This document shows positions 42,892 to 51,143 of a DNA stretch of 64,000 bases, one piece after another. The translations under genes were made by a program, and so were the position numbers. The notes beneath the pieces were generated by a model. That model was given only the letters and a program-made list of their open reading frames with translations. It was not told where the DNA came from and made no database searches. Positions within the stretch are counted from its first letter, which is position 1. Each line of letters starts with the position of its first letter. The DNA comes from an uncultured Opitutales bacterium (GTDB lineage: Bacteria > Verrucomicrobiota > Verrucomicrobiia > Opitutales > Intestinicryptomonadaceae), in the NCBI GenBank assembly GCA_900548275.1, contig URJY01000001.1, positions 62,001 through 126,000 on the forward strand, in the 5' to 3' direction.

Positions 42892-44673
42892 TTAGCGTTT
42901 TTTGACAGGCTCGCTTACGTAGACCGAAACACCGCCCTTTGTGATGTACTTCTGCGCCGACCTAATCGCCCGCGCGGCGGAAAGCGTCGGATTTTCCTCG
43001 TCGTTTTCGAATACGAAATCCGCGCCGATTTTGCCGCGAAGCCCCGATTTTTCGAGCACGCGCATAATCGGCTCGCGCACCTCGCAGAGCATAAGCACGC
43101 GTCCCGAGGCTTTCATTCGGCGGTTGAGTTCCTCCAAGTCGAGCACGCTTGTGGCGTCGAAATTTATCGCGTTGCGCAGTTTCAGAATAAGCACTTTCAG
43201 CGTGGGTTCGCCCGCGACTCTCCGTATCTGGTTTTGGATTACGTCGGACGCGCCGAAGAACATATTGCCCTCGACGTGGATTATCGAAACTTCGGCGTCG
43301 GAGTGGACTTTTTTGTCGCGGATTTTCTCGAGACCGCCGTCGTCGCTGATTGAGTATTCCACAACTTCGGGTTCGCTCGCCTTTCTGAGGAAGAAGAGAA
43401 TCGACACCGCAACGCCCGTGAAAATGGCGTCGTCGAGGGTGGCGAAAACGCCCACAAAGAACGTCGAAAGGAACACGATTGCGTCCGACCATGTGCTTTT
43501 GAGCGCGATTTTAATCACCGCGGGCTTGATAAGCGTAACGCTTGTGTACACCACAATCAGCGCGAGCGTCGCCTTCGGCACGTATTCTACCGCCGTTCCG
43601 AAGAGCAACACCGCGAGCACCGTAAATATTGCCGTGAACAGGTTGAAGAGCGTCGTCCGCGCATTGCTGTTGACCGCGAGCGTCGAGCGCGTCAGCGAGC
43701 CCGAAGAGAGTGTGCTCGACGTAAACGCGCAGGCGGCATTTGCCGCGCCGAGTGCGAAAATTTCCTGATTGGTATCGAGTCTGTCGGCTCGTTGCGACGC
43801 CAAGCTTTTGCCTATCGAAAACGCCTCTATCGTCGCAAGCAGCGTTATTGCCAGCGCGCACGAAGCCGATTCCTTCAGTCCGACCGCGTCGAAGTCGGGC
43901 GCGGACAAGCCCCACGACGACACCTTCACCGCCGTGAGCCTGTCGATATTCACCCCGAAATGTTCGACCGCAACATAGCAAATCGCCGCCACAAGTATGA
44001 GCGTGATTCCCTCGGCGGGGAGCTTTTTTGCGAGCTTTTTGAGCGGCAGGAAAATCGCGAGCGTCGCAAGCGCAATCATCACCGATTCGGGCTTTGTGTC
44101 GCCGATTGAAAGGACTGTCGCCTTGACCGTATCTACAAGGGTAATCGGCTCGAGCCCTTCGGCGTATTTGAAGCCGAGCAGGTTTCGCATCTGGTTTGCC
44201 ACAATCAGCAAAGCCGAGCTCGTTATGTGCCCGATAATCACCGTTCGCGAAATGTACGATATGAAAAACGTCAGCTTGAACAGGCTCATCGCAATCATAA
44301 AAATGCCGACCATCAGCAGGATGTTCGGCAAAGCCTGTATTCGCGCAGCCTCGGTCATAAAACCGCCCGCCGCAAACGAGCTGAGCAGCATAACCGCCGT
44401 TGCGTTGCTCGGCCCGAAAGTGATATAAACCGAGCGGCAGAAGAGAAGCCCGATAATCGATGCGATTATTCCGCTGAAAATGCCGTACGAAATCGGCAGC
44501 CCCGCGACGAGCGCGTACGCCATATTCACCGGAAACGACAGAACCGCCACGTTGAAGCCCGCGCGGAGATCGTCCGCGAATTTTGCCGCCGAATAGCCCT
44601 TGAGTTGGGGGACGAGCGGCAACAAAGTTATCGGCTTCCAGTTTTCGTATTGTTTGTTCAGCGAGAAGTTCAA
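42892..44673 (-). CDS. SulP-family anion transporter with STAS domain
   Basis: 593 aa inner-membrane carrier. About 12 hydrophobic segments with SulP landmarks FPVNMAYALVAGLPISYGIF and FGPSNATAVMLLSSF, then a cytoplasmic STAS domain (about 455-565, DAEVSIIHVEGNMFFGASD and INFDATSVLDLEELNRRM). SulP proteins move sulfate, bicarbonate or dicarboxylates; substrate is not readable here. First gene of the run leading to lutABC; a role in carboxylate uptake is possible but speculative. Confidence 0.9.
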   Translation of the reverse strand: MNFSLNKQYENWKPITLLPLVPQLKGYSAAKFADDLRAGFNVAVLSFPVNMAYALVAGLPISYGIFSGIIASIIGLLFCRSVYITFGPSNATAVMLLSSFAAGGFMTEAARIQALPNILLMVGIFMIAMSLFKLTFFISYISRTVIIGHITSSALLIVANQMRNLLGFKYAEGLEPITLVDTVKATVLSIGDTKPESVMIALATLAIFLPLKKLAKKLPAEGITLILVAAICYVAVEHFGVNIDRLTAVKVSSWGLSAPDFDAVGLKESASCALAITLLATIEAFSIGKSLASQRADRLDTNQEIFALGAANAACAFTSSTLSSGSLTRSTLAVNSNARTTLFNLFTAIFTVLAVLLFGTAVEYVPKATLALIVVYTSVTLIKPAVIKIALKSTWSDAIVFLSTFFVGVFATLDDAIFTGVAVSILFFLRKASEPEVVEYSISDDGGLEKIRDKKVHSDAEVSIIHVEGNMFFGASDVIQNQIRRVAGEPTLKVLILKLRNAINFDATSVLDLEELNRRMKASGRVLMLCEVREPIMRVLEKSGLRGKIGADFVFENDEENPTLSAARAIRSAQKYITKGGVSVYVSEPVKKR

Positions 44674-44793
44674 AATCGTTTAAATCTTGTTGGAAATAAA
44701 CAAATGCAAAAGCGCGATTGCGTCAAGCCAAATAAGGTTTGCGCGGCATTTTGACGATATTGCTTGCGAAATTTTTTGTTCCGCTTAGAACCG

Positions 44794-45885
44794 ATGGCGA
44801 ATTTTAAAAATATGGACGTTTTTTACGAAAAATTTATGCGTCCGGTTCTCTTTACGCAGAATCCGGAATTTGCCCACGAAATGGCATTGAAGGCAATGCA
44901 CGTTGTCTCGGTTGTCCCCCCGCTCCGCAAGGCGATGGAGTATCTGAATTTGGTGCAAACGCAAAAACCCGTAAAGGTCTTCGGCTTGGAATTTCCGAAC
45001 AGGGTCGGGCTCGCGGCGGGCTTCGACAAAGACGCGTACGTTTGGCGCGCGGCGGCGGCGTTCGGTTTCGGGCATATCGAAATCGGTACAATCTCGAAAC
45101 TCAAGCAGGCTGGCAATCCCAAACCGCGAATCTTCCGCTATCCGTCGGAAGAGGCAATCGTCAACTCGTGCGGCTTTCCGAACGACGGCGCGGAGGAAAT
45201 CTCGAAAAGGCTTGCGGCGGTATTCGGCAAGAATCCGAACATCACTAAAAAGTGTCCGCTCGGTATAAACATAGGCAAGTCGAAAATCACCCCGCTCGAA
45301 GAGGCGGCGGAAGACTATCTTTTCAGCTTCAATGCGCTTGCGAATTTCGCCGACTTCTTTGTAATCAACGTCAGCAGCCCGAACACTCCCGAACTCAGAA
45401 AGCTTCAGGGCAAGGAATTTCTGCCGAATCTGCTCGGCGCGGTGAACTCGGCGAACGCCGACAGGGCAAAGAAACTCGGCGTGCCGCGCATTCCGATAAT
45501 TCTGAAAATCGCGCCCGATTTGACTTTTTCGGAAATCGACTCGATTTTGTCGGTTCTCTTCGAGCTTAAGCTCGACGGCATTTGCGCAACGAACACGACG
45601 ATTACGCGCCCCGACAAGCCCCCGATGGAAAAGGTCGGCGGGATGAGCGGCGCGCCGCTTTTCGAGAAGTCGCTCGAAATAGTAAAGTACATAGCGCAGG
45701 CGACCGACGGGAAGCTGCCGATTATCGGCGTAGGAGGGATAACCGACGCGGAAAGGGCGGGCGAGATGATGAACGCGGGGGCGAGCTTGGTTCAGATTTA
45801 CTCGGGTATGATATACAGAGGTCCGTTTTATGCGCGGAGCATAGCAAAATCGCTGTTGTGGCGCGACTGCAACTGGGTAGGTTGA
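44794..45885 (+). CDS. pyrD: dihydroorotate dehydrogenase (quinone), class 2
   Basis: Oxidises dihydroorotate to orotate in pyrimidine synthesis, passing electrons from FMN to membrane quinone. About 363 aa. Class-2 features: N-terminal helical membrane-contact region (FYEKFMRPVLFTQNPEFAHEMAL), GLAAGFDKDA, NSCGFPNDGAEEI and catalytic Ser in INVSSPNTPELR, plus IGVGGI. ATG 44794 (MANFKNM) is preferred to an upstream TTG. It diverges from SulP and is followed by the repeat island. Confidence 0.95.
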   Translation: MANFKNMDVFYEKFMRPVLFTQNPEFAHEMALKAMHVVSVVPPLRKAMEYLNLVQTQKPVKVFGLEFPNRVGLAAGFDKDAYVWRAAAAFGFGHIEIGTISKLKQAGNPKPRIFRYPSEEAIVNSCGFPNDGAEEISKRLAAVFGKNPNITKKCPLGINIGKSKITPLEEAAEDYLFSFNALANFADFFVINVSSPNTPELRKLQGKEFLPNLLGAVNSANADRAKKLGVPRIPIILKIAPDLTFSEIDSILSVLFELKLDGICATNTTITRPDKPPMEKVGGMSGAPLFEKSLEIVKYIAQATDGKLPIIGVGGITDAERAGEMMNAGASLVQIYSGMIYRGPFYARSIAKSLLWRDCNWVG

Positions 45886-46258
45886 GGGGTTGCGGATTGC
45901 CGAGAGTTTTCGCGGGGCGCGTGAAATCGGGCAAATAAGGGCGTTTCGCTTGTTCGGCTTCGGTCGAGTACTTAAGTACACTCCCGTCGCCTCTCTGCGC
46001 AAAGCCGCCATTCCAAAGCAAAGTGCGATTGGGAGGGGATTGGCGATTTTCGCTTGTCGAAAATGCCAAAGGGGGCGACGGTTAAGCCCCCTTTCGGAGC
46101 GACGCGCCTAAGCAGTTCGGCTACGCCGAACGCGGAGTTTTTTAAACTTGTTAGCGGATTGCCGATTTTCAATTCTACTGCAAAACTCGCTTCGCTTGTT
46201 TTGCGAGAGTTGCCCACTTCGTTGAAGCATTCGCTTCACTTCGTTCGGAGTCATTCAA

Positions 46259-46410
46259 CACGCCCTCGAAAAAATCGCTTGCGCTCTTTTTCTCGGGCGG
46301 GCAGGGAAGCTCGGCGTTCGCCTTGCTTCCGCTTAGCCACTTCGTGAAGTATTCGCTTCACTTCGTCGGTTTGTCTTCTACTTAAAAAATTACTGCGTAA
46401 TTTTTTTGTA
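46259..46410 (+). repeat. direct repeat copy A (~152 bp)
   Basis: Begins CACGCCCTCGAAAAAATCGC, contains GGCGGGCAGGGAAGCTCGGC and CTTCGTGAAGTATTCGCTTC, and ends in a hairpin AAAAATTACTGCGTAATTTTT. Nearly identical to copy B 232 bp downstream, differing at scattered positions. Confidence 0.85.
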
Positions 46411-46490
46411 TTTTTTAATTCGTTTTCGGCGAGATTGGACGGCTTTTGAAAATTAAAATTTGTGTGGCAACTCCGCGTTGAAAAAATCTA

Positions 46491-46640
46491 CACGCCCTCG
46501 AAAAAATCGCTTACGCTCTTTTTCTCTGGCGGGCAGGGAAGCTCGGCGTTCGCCTTGCTTCCGTTTAGCCACTTCGTGAAGCTATCGCTTCACTTCGTCG
46601 GTTATCATTTTACTTAAAAATTGCTTCGCAATTTTTTGTA
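46491..46640 (+). repeat. direct repeat copy B (~150 bp)
   Basis: Begins CACGCCCTCGAAAAAATCGC like copy A and ends in the related hairpin AAAAATTGCTTCGCAATTTTT. Differences from copy A include compensatory changes in the final hairpin, which keep the stem paired. Confidence 0.85.
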
Positions 46641-46773
46641 TTTAAATTCGGTTTCGTTTTTTTCAAATTAAGTTCGAACAACCGAAGCCATTGGCAAAGC
46701 CGATGCGGACTTATCCACAAAAGCGGCAACACAGAAAGGAACGAAGTTCCGTCCGTCAAGGGCTTCGCCTTTG

Positions 46774-46838
46774 CGTGAAGCCTTTGCTTCACTACGTCGG
46801 CTAGTCTTCTACTTGAAAAATTGCTCCGCAATTTTTTG
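46774..46838 (+). repeat. partial repeat copy C (3' half)
   Basis: Shares GTGAAGC..TTGCTTCAC, the CGTCGG..AGTCTTCTACTT block and the terminal hairpin AAAAATTGCTCCGCAATTTTT with copies A and B, but lacks their 5' half. Confidence 0.7.
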
Positions 46839-47116
46839 TGTGTTGTCAGTTGAGATAAATTGACACGTAGATAATCCGTAATTTCAAGGAAAACCACCGA
46901 AACAGAGTATAACACCAGTGAGACAATAGGGTTTGCCTGCAAAGCAGAGCAAACCCCAATTATTCATTATTCATTTTTTATTCTACAGCTCCTACCGTCG
47001 CGTAGGTTCTTGTGCCGTTATAGACGTACGGCACAATTCATTTTCATTAAAAAAGTTCGCGCCGCCGAAGCGATTGAACGGCGGAGAACTTTCGACTACT
47101 AAAGGCAAGCCGCAGC

Positions 47117-47875
47117 TTACAGTCTTGCGGATAGTCCTGCGTCTATCAGTGCCTGTTTTGCCTGCGCTATTGTGTATGTTCCGAAGTGGAAAATCGACGC
47201 CGCCAAGACGGCGTTTGCGCCGCCGTTTTTCACTACGTCCACCATGTGTTCGAGTTTGCCCGCGCCGCCCGAGGCTATCACGGGAATCGAAACCGCGTCC
47301 GAAACCGCTTTTGTCAGTGCTATGTCGTAGCCGTCTTTCGTCCCGTCGGCGTCCATCGATGTCAGCAGGATTTCGCCCGCGCCCCTGCGTTCCACTTCCT
47401 TTGCCCATTCCACGGCGTCGAGTTCCGTGCGGTTGCGTCCGCCGTGTGTGTACACATTCCACTTGCCGTCGGATTCCTTCTTCGCGTCGATTGCAACAAC
47501 TATGCACTGGTTGCCGAATTTTGCCGACGCTTCCGAAACCAAGTCGGGGTTGAGAATTGCCGCCGTGTTTAGCGAAACTTTGTCCGCGCCCGCGTTTAGC
47601 ATTTTGCGGATGTCTTCGACCGTGCGCAATCCGCCGCCGACCGTCAGCGGCATAAAGCACTGCGAGGCCGTGCGTTCAACTACGTCGAGCATAATGGCGC
47701 GCTTGTCGCTCGAGGCTGTGATGTCGAGAAAAACGAGTTCGTCGGCACCCTGTTTTTCGTAGGCTTTAGCCTGTTCAACGGGGTCGCCCGCGTCGACCAG
47801 ATTCACGAAATTTACGCCTTTGACCACACGCCCCGCGTGCACGTCAAGACACGGAATTATTCTTACGCTTAACAT
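47117..47875 (-). CDS. hisF: imidazole glycerol phosphate synthase, cyclase subunit
   Basis: Cyclase of the HisF-HisH glutamine amidotransferase complex, producing IGP and AICAR from PRFAR. 252 aa TIM barrel. Catalytic Asp11 in RIIPCLDVHAGRVVKG and the second Asp in VVAIDAKKESDG are present, with phosphate loops GGGLR and ASGGAGK. It is the last gene of a trpS-hypothetical-hisF run, 6 nt after the hypothetical, and borders the repeat island. hisH is not in the window. Confidence 0.97.
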   Translation of the reverse strand: MLSVRIIPCLDVHAGRVVKGVNFVNLVDAGDPVEQAKAYEKQGADELVFLDITASSDKRAIMLDVVERTASQCFMPLTVGGGLRTVEDIRKMLNAGADKVSLNTAAILNPDLVSEASAKFGNQCIVVAIDAKKESDGKWNVYTHGGRNRTELDAVEWAKEVERRGAGEILLTSMDADGTKDGYDIALTKAVSDAVSIPVIASGGAGKLEHMVDVVKNGGANAVLAASIFHFGTYTIAQAKQALIDAGLSARL

Positions 47876-47881
47876 ATTTTA

Positions 47882-49348
47882 TTATAAATTGTCCATCGGG
47901 AATGCGAGGTTCAAGTCGAGCTTTTCCCCCCGCGAGATTGTAAATTCCGACTCGCCCGACGGCGGAACGGAATCGTTTTTGAGAATTTTGAAATGCAGTT
48001 GACCGTCGAAATCGGGCAGCACATAACGCCATTTTCCTATTTCGAGATAGTCCATTTGAACGCCTTTGTCGGGCGAGAGTCCCGCGCCGTCGCCGCGTAG
48101 GTATGGCTTGTTGCCGATTCCGATTAGCGCGTTTACGGTTATGACGGCGTCGGCTTTTTTCGGCTTTACGCTCGGGTCGCGCGATAGCGGGATGTCGTCG
48201 AAAAGCATATTTTGGGCGTGCTTTTCTGGTTCGGGTACGGGTTGTTCTTCTATTTTTTGCGCGGATTCGACGTTTACGGGCGAATCCGCCGAATCAAAAA
48301 AATCTTCGTCCGCATCTTCGGGATGTTCGACCTTTTCGACCGTCGAAGCCTCCGCATTCGCTTCCGTTTGCGGCGGATTCTGTTCTGCGGCGGGGGCGGG
48401 CGGGGTGTCGGTTTCGTGCGAATCGGCTTCGATGCCCGCCGCGTTCGGTTCGGCTTCTTCGGGCGATTCTTCGGCGGAAACGACCTGCGTTTGCGTTTCT
48501 GCGGCGGGTACGGGCTGTTCTTCGTTCGGTTGCGCCGCTTTTGCGACGAATTTTTCCACCGAAGTTTTCGTATCCTGCGCCTGTTCCAACGCCCGCTGCA
48601 TCAGGCCGCCCGCGAGGATTTTTGCGGGTGAGAAGGGTTCGTTTTCCGTTTCGCCGTCGGCGGCGGATTCGTCGGGTTCTGCGGTCTGCGTTTCGCTCGG
48701 AACTTCGGCGCGGTCTTCCTCTGCGGGCTGAAGTTGTTCGGCAGGCACGGGCTCGGCGGGCTTTGCCGTGTTGGCTTCGATTTTTGCGCGCATTTGCGCA
48801 AGTTCGTCGTTCAGCGACTCCTGAGAAGCCGAGAAAAGCTCCTTCAGAACCACGATGTCCGCGCCGATTTCCTCGACCGAAGTTTTCAGAGCCTTTTGCG
48901 CGCTTTCGGTTTTTGAAAGCCCCGCGGCGATACTGTCGGCGGATTCGGCGGCTTCGAAAAACTTCTGCTTTGTGCCGTCGCGCAGGTCGGACAGCCCCTT
49001 TGAGAGGGCGGGCAGGTCGGCGGTCAGAGCCTCGTTGTTTTCGACGCGCTCGACGAGTTCGGCAAGCGACAGTCTTAGCGATGAGAGGTCGTCGAAGATT
49101 ATTTCGAAGTTCTTTTGGTTTTCGTCGGCGCGTTCGCGTTTTTGGTCGGACTGGATTTTGTAGTCGAGCGCGAACGGCACGAGTGCGAGCACCATTCCCG
49201 CAAGTACCGCCAGTGTGCACAAAAACAACGCTCCGCCCGACGGCTGACCGCCGCCCGCGATGCTCGGCACGACAACCGCAAGCACTGGGAGCAACAGGAG
49301 CGCGTCCGCAACGTACAGCGGCCACAACGGTACTTGGTTTTTCTTCAT
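47882..49348 (-). CDS. two-TM protein with coiled coil and acidic linker, unknown function
   Basis: 488 aa, not recognised. Two N-terminal transmembrane helices (LYVADALLLLPVLAVVVPSI, LFLCTLAVLAGMVLALVPFA) precede a coiled coil (about 70-190), a long acidic Pro/Glu/Ala-rich low-complexity linker (about 195-400) and a ~90-residue C-terminal beta-rich domain (AVITVNALIGIGNKPYLRGD, GKWRYVLPDFDGQLHFKI). The architecture suggests a membrane-tethered cytoplasmic scaffold. It lies between trpS (13 nt upstream) and hisF (6 nt downstream). Confidence 0.75.
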   Translation of the reverse strand: MKKNQVPLWPLYVADALLLLPVLAVVVPSIAGGGQPSGGALFLCTLAVLAGMVLALVPFALDYKIQSDQKRERADENQKNFEIIFDDLSSLRLSLAELVERVENNEALTADLPALSKGLSDLRDGTKQKFFEAAESADSIAAGLSKTESAQKALKTSVEEIGADIVVLKELFSASQESLNDELAQMRAKIEANTAKPAEPVPAEQLQPAEEDRAEVPSETQTAEPDESAADGETENEPFSPAKILAGGLMQRALEQAQDTKTSVEKFVAKAAQPNEEQPVPAAETQTQVVSAEESPEEAEPNAAGIEADSHETDTPPAPAAEQNPPQTEANAEASTVEKVEHPEDADEDFFDSADSPVNVESAQKIEEQPVPEPEKHAQNMLFDDIPLSRDPSVKPKKADAVITVNALIGIGNKPYLRGDGAGLSPDKGVQMDYLEIGKWRYVLPDFDGQLHFKILKNDSVPPSGESEFTISRGEKLDLNLAFPMDNL

Positions 49349-49361
49349 AATTTATCCTTTT

Positions 49362-50375
49362 TTATTCGACTCTGAGGAAACCCGCTTTTCTGTAGACTTT
49401 CGAAAGAATCTTGTTCGCGCGGCGTTGCGCCGCTTCGTTGCCGCGTTTGAGGGCTGCTTCGATTCGCGGCTTGTCGGCGGAGATTTCGAGGTAGCGTTCG
49501 CGCACGGGCGCGAGCTTTTCGACCACAACGTCGGCGACAGCCTTCTTGAAGTCGCCGTATCCCTTGCCGGCAAATTCGGCTTCGATGTCGGCGCGCGTCC
49601 TGCCCGAGAGTGCCGACATAATGTCGATGAGGTTGGAGACGCCCGCCTTTTCCTTGACGTCGTATTTCACTTCGCCGCCCGAGTCGGTCACCGCCGACAT
49701 AATCTTTTTGCGCAAAACGGCGGGTTCGTCGGTGATGTAGAGCGTGCCGTTCTGGTTGGGGTCGGACTTCGACATCTTCGATTCGGGCGACTGCAACGAC
49801 ATAATTCTTGCGCCCGACTGCGGAATGTACGGCTCGGGCAGCTTGAATGTGTCGGAGTATTTGGAATTGAATTTCTGCGCCAAGTCGCGCGTAAGTTCGA
49901 TATGCTGTTTTTGGTCTTCGCCGACGGGGATGAGGTCGGCATTGTAAAGCAGGATGTCGGCAGCCATCAGCACGGGGTAGTAGAGCAGACCGCTGTTGAG
50001 CGCGTCCTTGTGTTTTGCCGCCTTGTCTTTGTATTGCGTCATCCGCTCGAGCTGACCGAGGGGGCAGATGCAACCGAGAATCCACGAGAGTTCGGTGTGT
50101 CCGATAACCGAGCTTTGCAGGAAGAGGTTGCATTTTTCGGGGTCGAGCCCGCACGCCATATATTGCGCCACGCAGTCGTAGACGTTCTTGCGCAGGTCGG
50201 CGGGGACGTACGGAATCGTGATTGCGTGCATATCGGCGACGCCGAAATAGCACTCGTATTTTTCGGAAATATCGACCCAATTCTTGACCGCTCCCAGATA
50301 GTTGCCGAGATGGAGCTTGCCCGTGGGCTGCGCCGCAGTTAAAACCACTTTTCTGTTTTCTTGTGCTTCGTTCAT
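49362..50375 (-). CDS. trpS: tryptophan-tRNA ligase
   Basis: Class I synthetase charging tRNA-Trp; about 337 aa. HIGH-type motif AAQPTGKLHLGNYLGA and KMSKS motif ESKMSKSDPNQ, with GEDQKQHIELTRDLA at the Trp-binding region. The start MNEAQENRK at 50375 is chosen over a much longer frame that is antisense to the HAD gene. It heads the trpS-hypothetical-hisF gene run and diverges from the HAD phosphatase. Confidence 0.96.
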   Translation of the reverse strand: MNEAQENRKVVLTAAQPTGKLHLGNYLGAVKNWVDISEKYECYFGVADMHAITIPYVPADLRKNVYDCVAQYMACGLDPEKCNLFLQSSVIGHTELSWILGCICPLGQLERMTQYKDKAAKHKDALNSGLLYYPVLMAADILLYNADLIPVGEDQKQHIELTRDLAQKFNSKYSDTFKLPEPYIPQSGARIMSLQSPESKMSKSDPNQNGTLYITDEPAVLRKKIMSAVTDSGGEVKYDVKEKAGVSNLIDIMSALSGRTRADIEAEFAGKGYGDFKKAVADVVVEKLAPVRERYLEISADKPRIEAALKRGNEAAQRRANKILSKVYRKAGFLRVE

Positions 50376-50474
50376 TGTTGCCTGTCGATTTTTAAGGGCT
50401 TTCGGCGGCCGTTCAACAATATTTTTGCAAAATATTGCTTTAAATTCCGCGGCATACGTCGTAAAGAAACCGTA

Positions 50475-51143
50475 ATGAAAATTGGCGCAATATTCGATTG
50501 GGACGGCGTTGTCGTGAACTCCTGCGCGGAGCACCTCGACAGCTGGAAAATGCTCGCCGCCGCCCACGGGCACACAATCCCCGAAAACTTTATGCTCGAG
50601 ACTTTCGGCAAGCGGAATCTCGAAATCATCCCCGACATCCTCAAGTGGACTTCCGACCCCGCCGAGGCGAAAAAAATGTCCGACGAAAAGGAGGTCTTCT
50701 ACCGTAAAATCGTAGCCGAAAGGGGCGTGCCCACTGTCGACGGCGTGCGCGAATTTCTCGCCGCGCTGAAGTCGGCCGACGTGCCCTGCGCAATCGGCAG
50801 TTCCACGCCCCGCGAGAACCTCGAACAGGCTCTCGAAAAGCTCGGCTTGACCGAATTCTTTGCGGCGTTGGCGGCGATGGAGGACGTGAAAAACGGCAAG
50901 CCCGCCCCCGACGTATTTTTGTGCGCCGCCGAAAAGCTCGGCGTTCCCCCGCGCAAGTGCGTCGTTTTCGAAGATTCCGAAGCGGGCATTGACGCGGCGA
51001 TAGCGGCAAAGATGAAGTGCGTTGCCGTAGCCACCACGCATCCCGCCGAATTTTGGGAGAGCCGATACAAGGGTTTCCCCGACGTAATCATAAACGATTT
51101 CACGCCGCTTTCAGTCGCCGACATTCGTGGGCTTTTCGCGTAA
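50475..51143 (+). CDS. HAD-superfamily phosphatase/beta-phosphoglucomutase-like
   Basis: 222 aa. Motif I IFDWDGVVVNS (Asp nucleophile and acid/base Asp), motif II Ser in IGSSTPREN, Lys in NGKPAPDVF and motif IV FEDSEAGIDAA, as in subfamily IA beta-PGM/phosphoglycolate-type enzymes. The helical cap between motifs I and II is present. Start ATG 50475 fits the family N-terminus; upstream codons do not. Its TAA overlaps the uvrB ATG (TAATG). Substrate unknown. Confidence 0.88.
   Translation: MKIGAIFDWDGVVVNSCAEHLDSWKMLAAAHGHTIPENFMLETFGKRNLEIIPDILKWTSDPAEAKKMSDEKEVFYRKIVAERGVPTVDGVREFLAALKSADVPCAIGSSTPRENLEQALEKLGLTEFFAALAAMEDVKNGKPAPDVFLCAAEKLGVPPRKCVVFEDSEAGIDAAIAAKMKCVAVATTHPAEFWESRYKGFPDVIINDFTPLSVADIRGLFA

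Larger units (their letters stand above)
45886..47116. repeat. non-coding island of hairpins and dispersed repeats
   Basis: About 1.23 kb with no credible gene. It is rich in short inverted repeats, for example GGGGGC/GCCCCC followed by TTT (46071-46093), ATTTTCG/CGAAAAT (46047-46065), GTTCGGC/GCCGAAC (about 46114-46130), GTGAAG/CTTCAC pairs, GGGTTTGC/GCAAACCC (about 46929-46957) and GTGCCGT/ACGGCAC (about 47010-47032). Two ~150-bp direct repeats and a partial third copy lie inside. Composition is AT-richer than flanking genes. Origin unknown; compare intergenic repetitive elements or a decayed mobile element. Confidence 0.75.

Noticed and set aside
45886..47116. CRISPR array
   Set aside because: The repeats are about 150 bp, too few and not separated by uniform spacers; no cas genes are present.
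45886..47116. Insertion sequence or integron
   Set aside because: No transposase or integrase frame, no terminal inverted repeats bounding the island and no target duplication seen.
46610..47553. Short open frames inside the repeat island, on both strands
   Set aside because: They overlap hairpins and direct repeats or hisF, lack homology and have no credible start context.
48541..49350. Arg-rich 269-codon plus-strand frame
   Set aside because: Shadow of the acidic-linker protein gene; Arg/Pro composition is the complement of the real coding strand.
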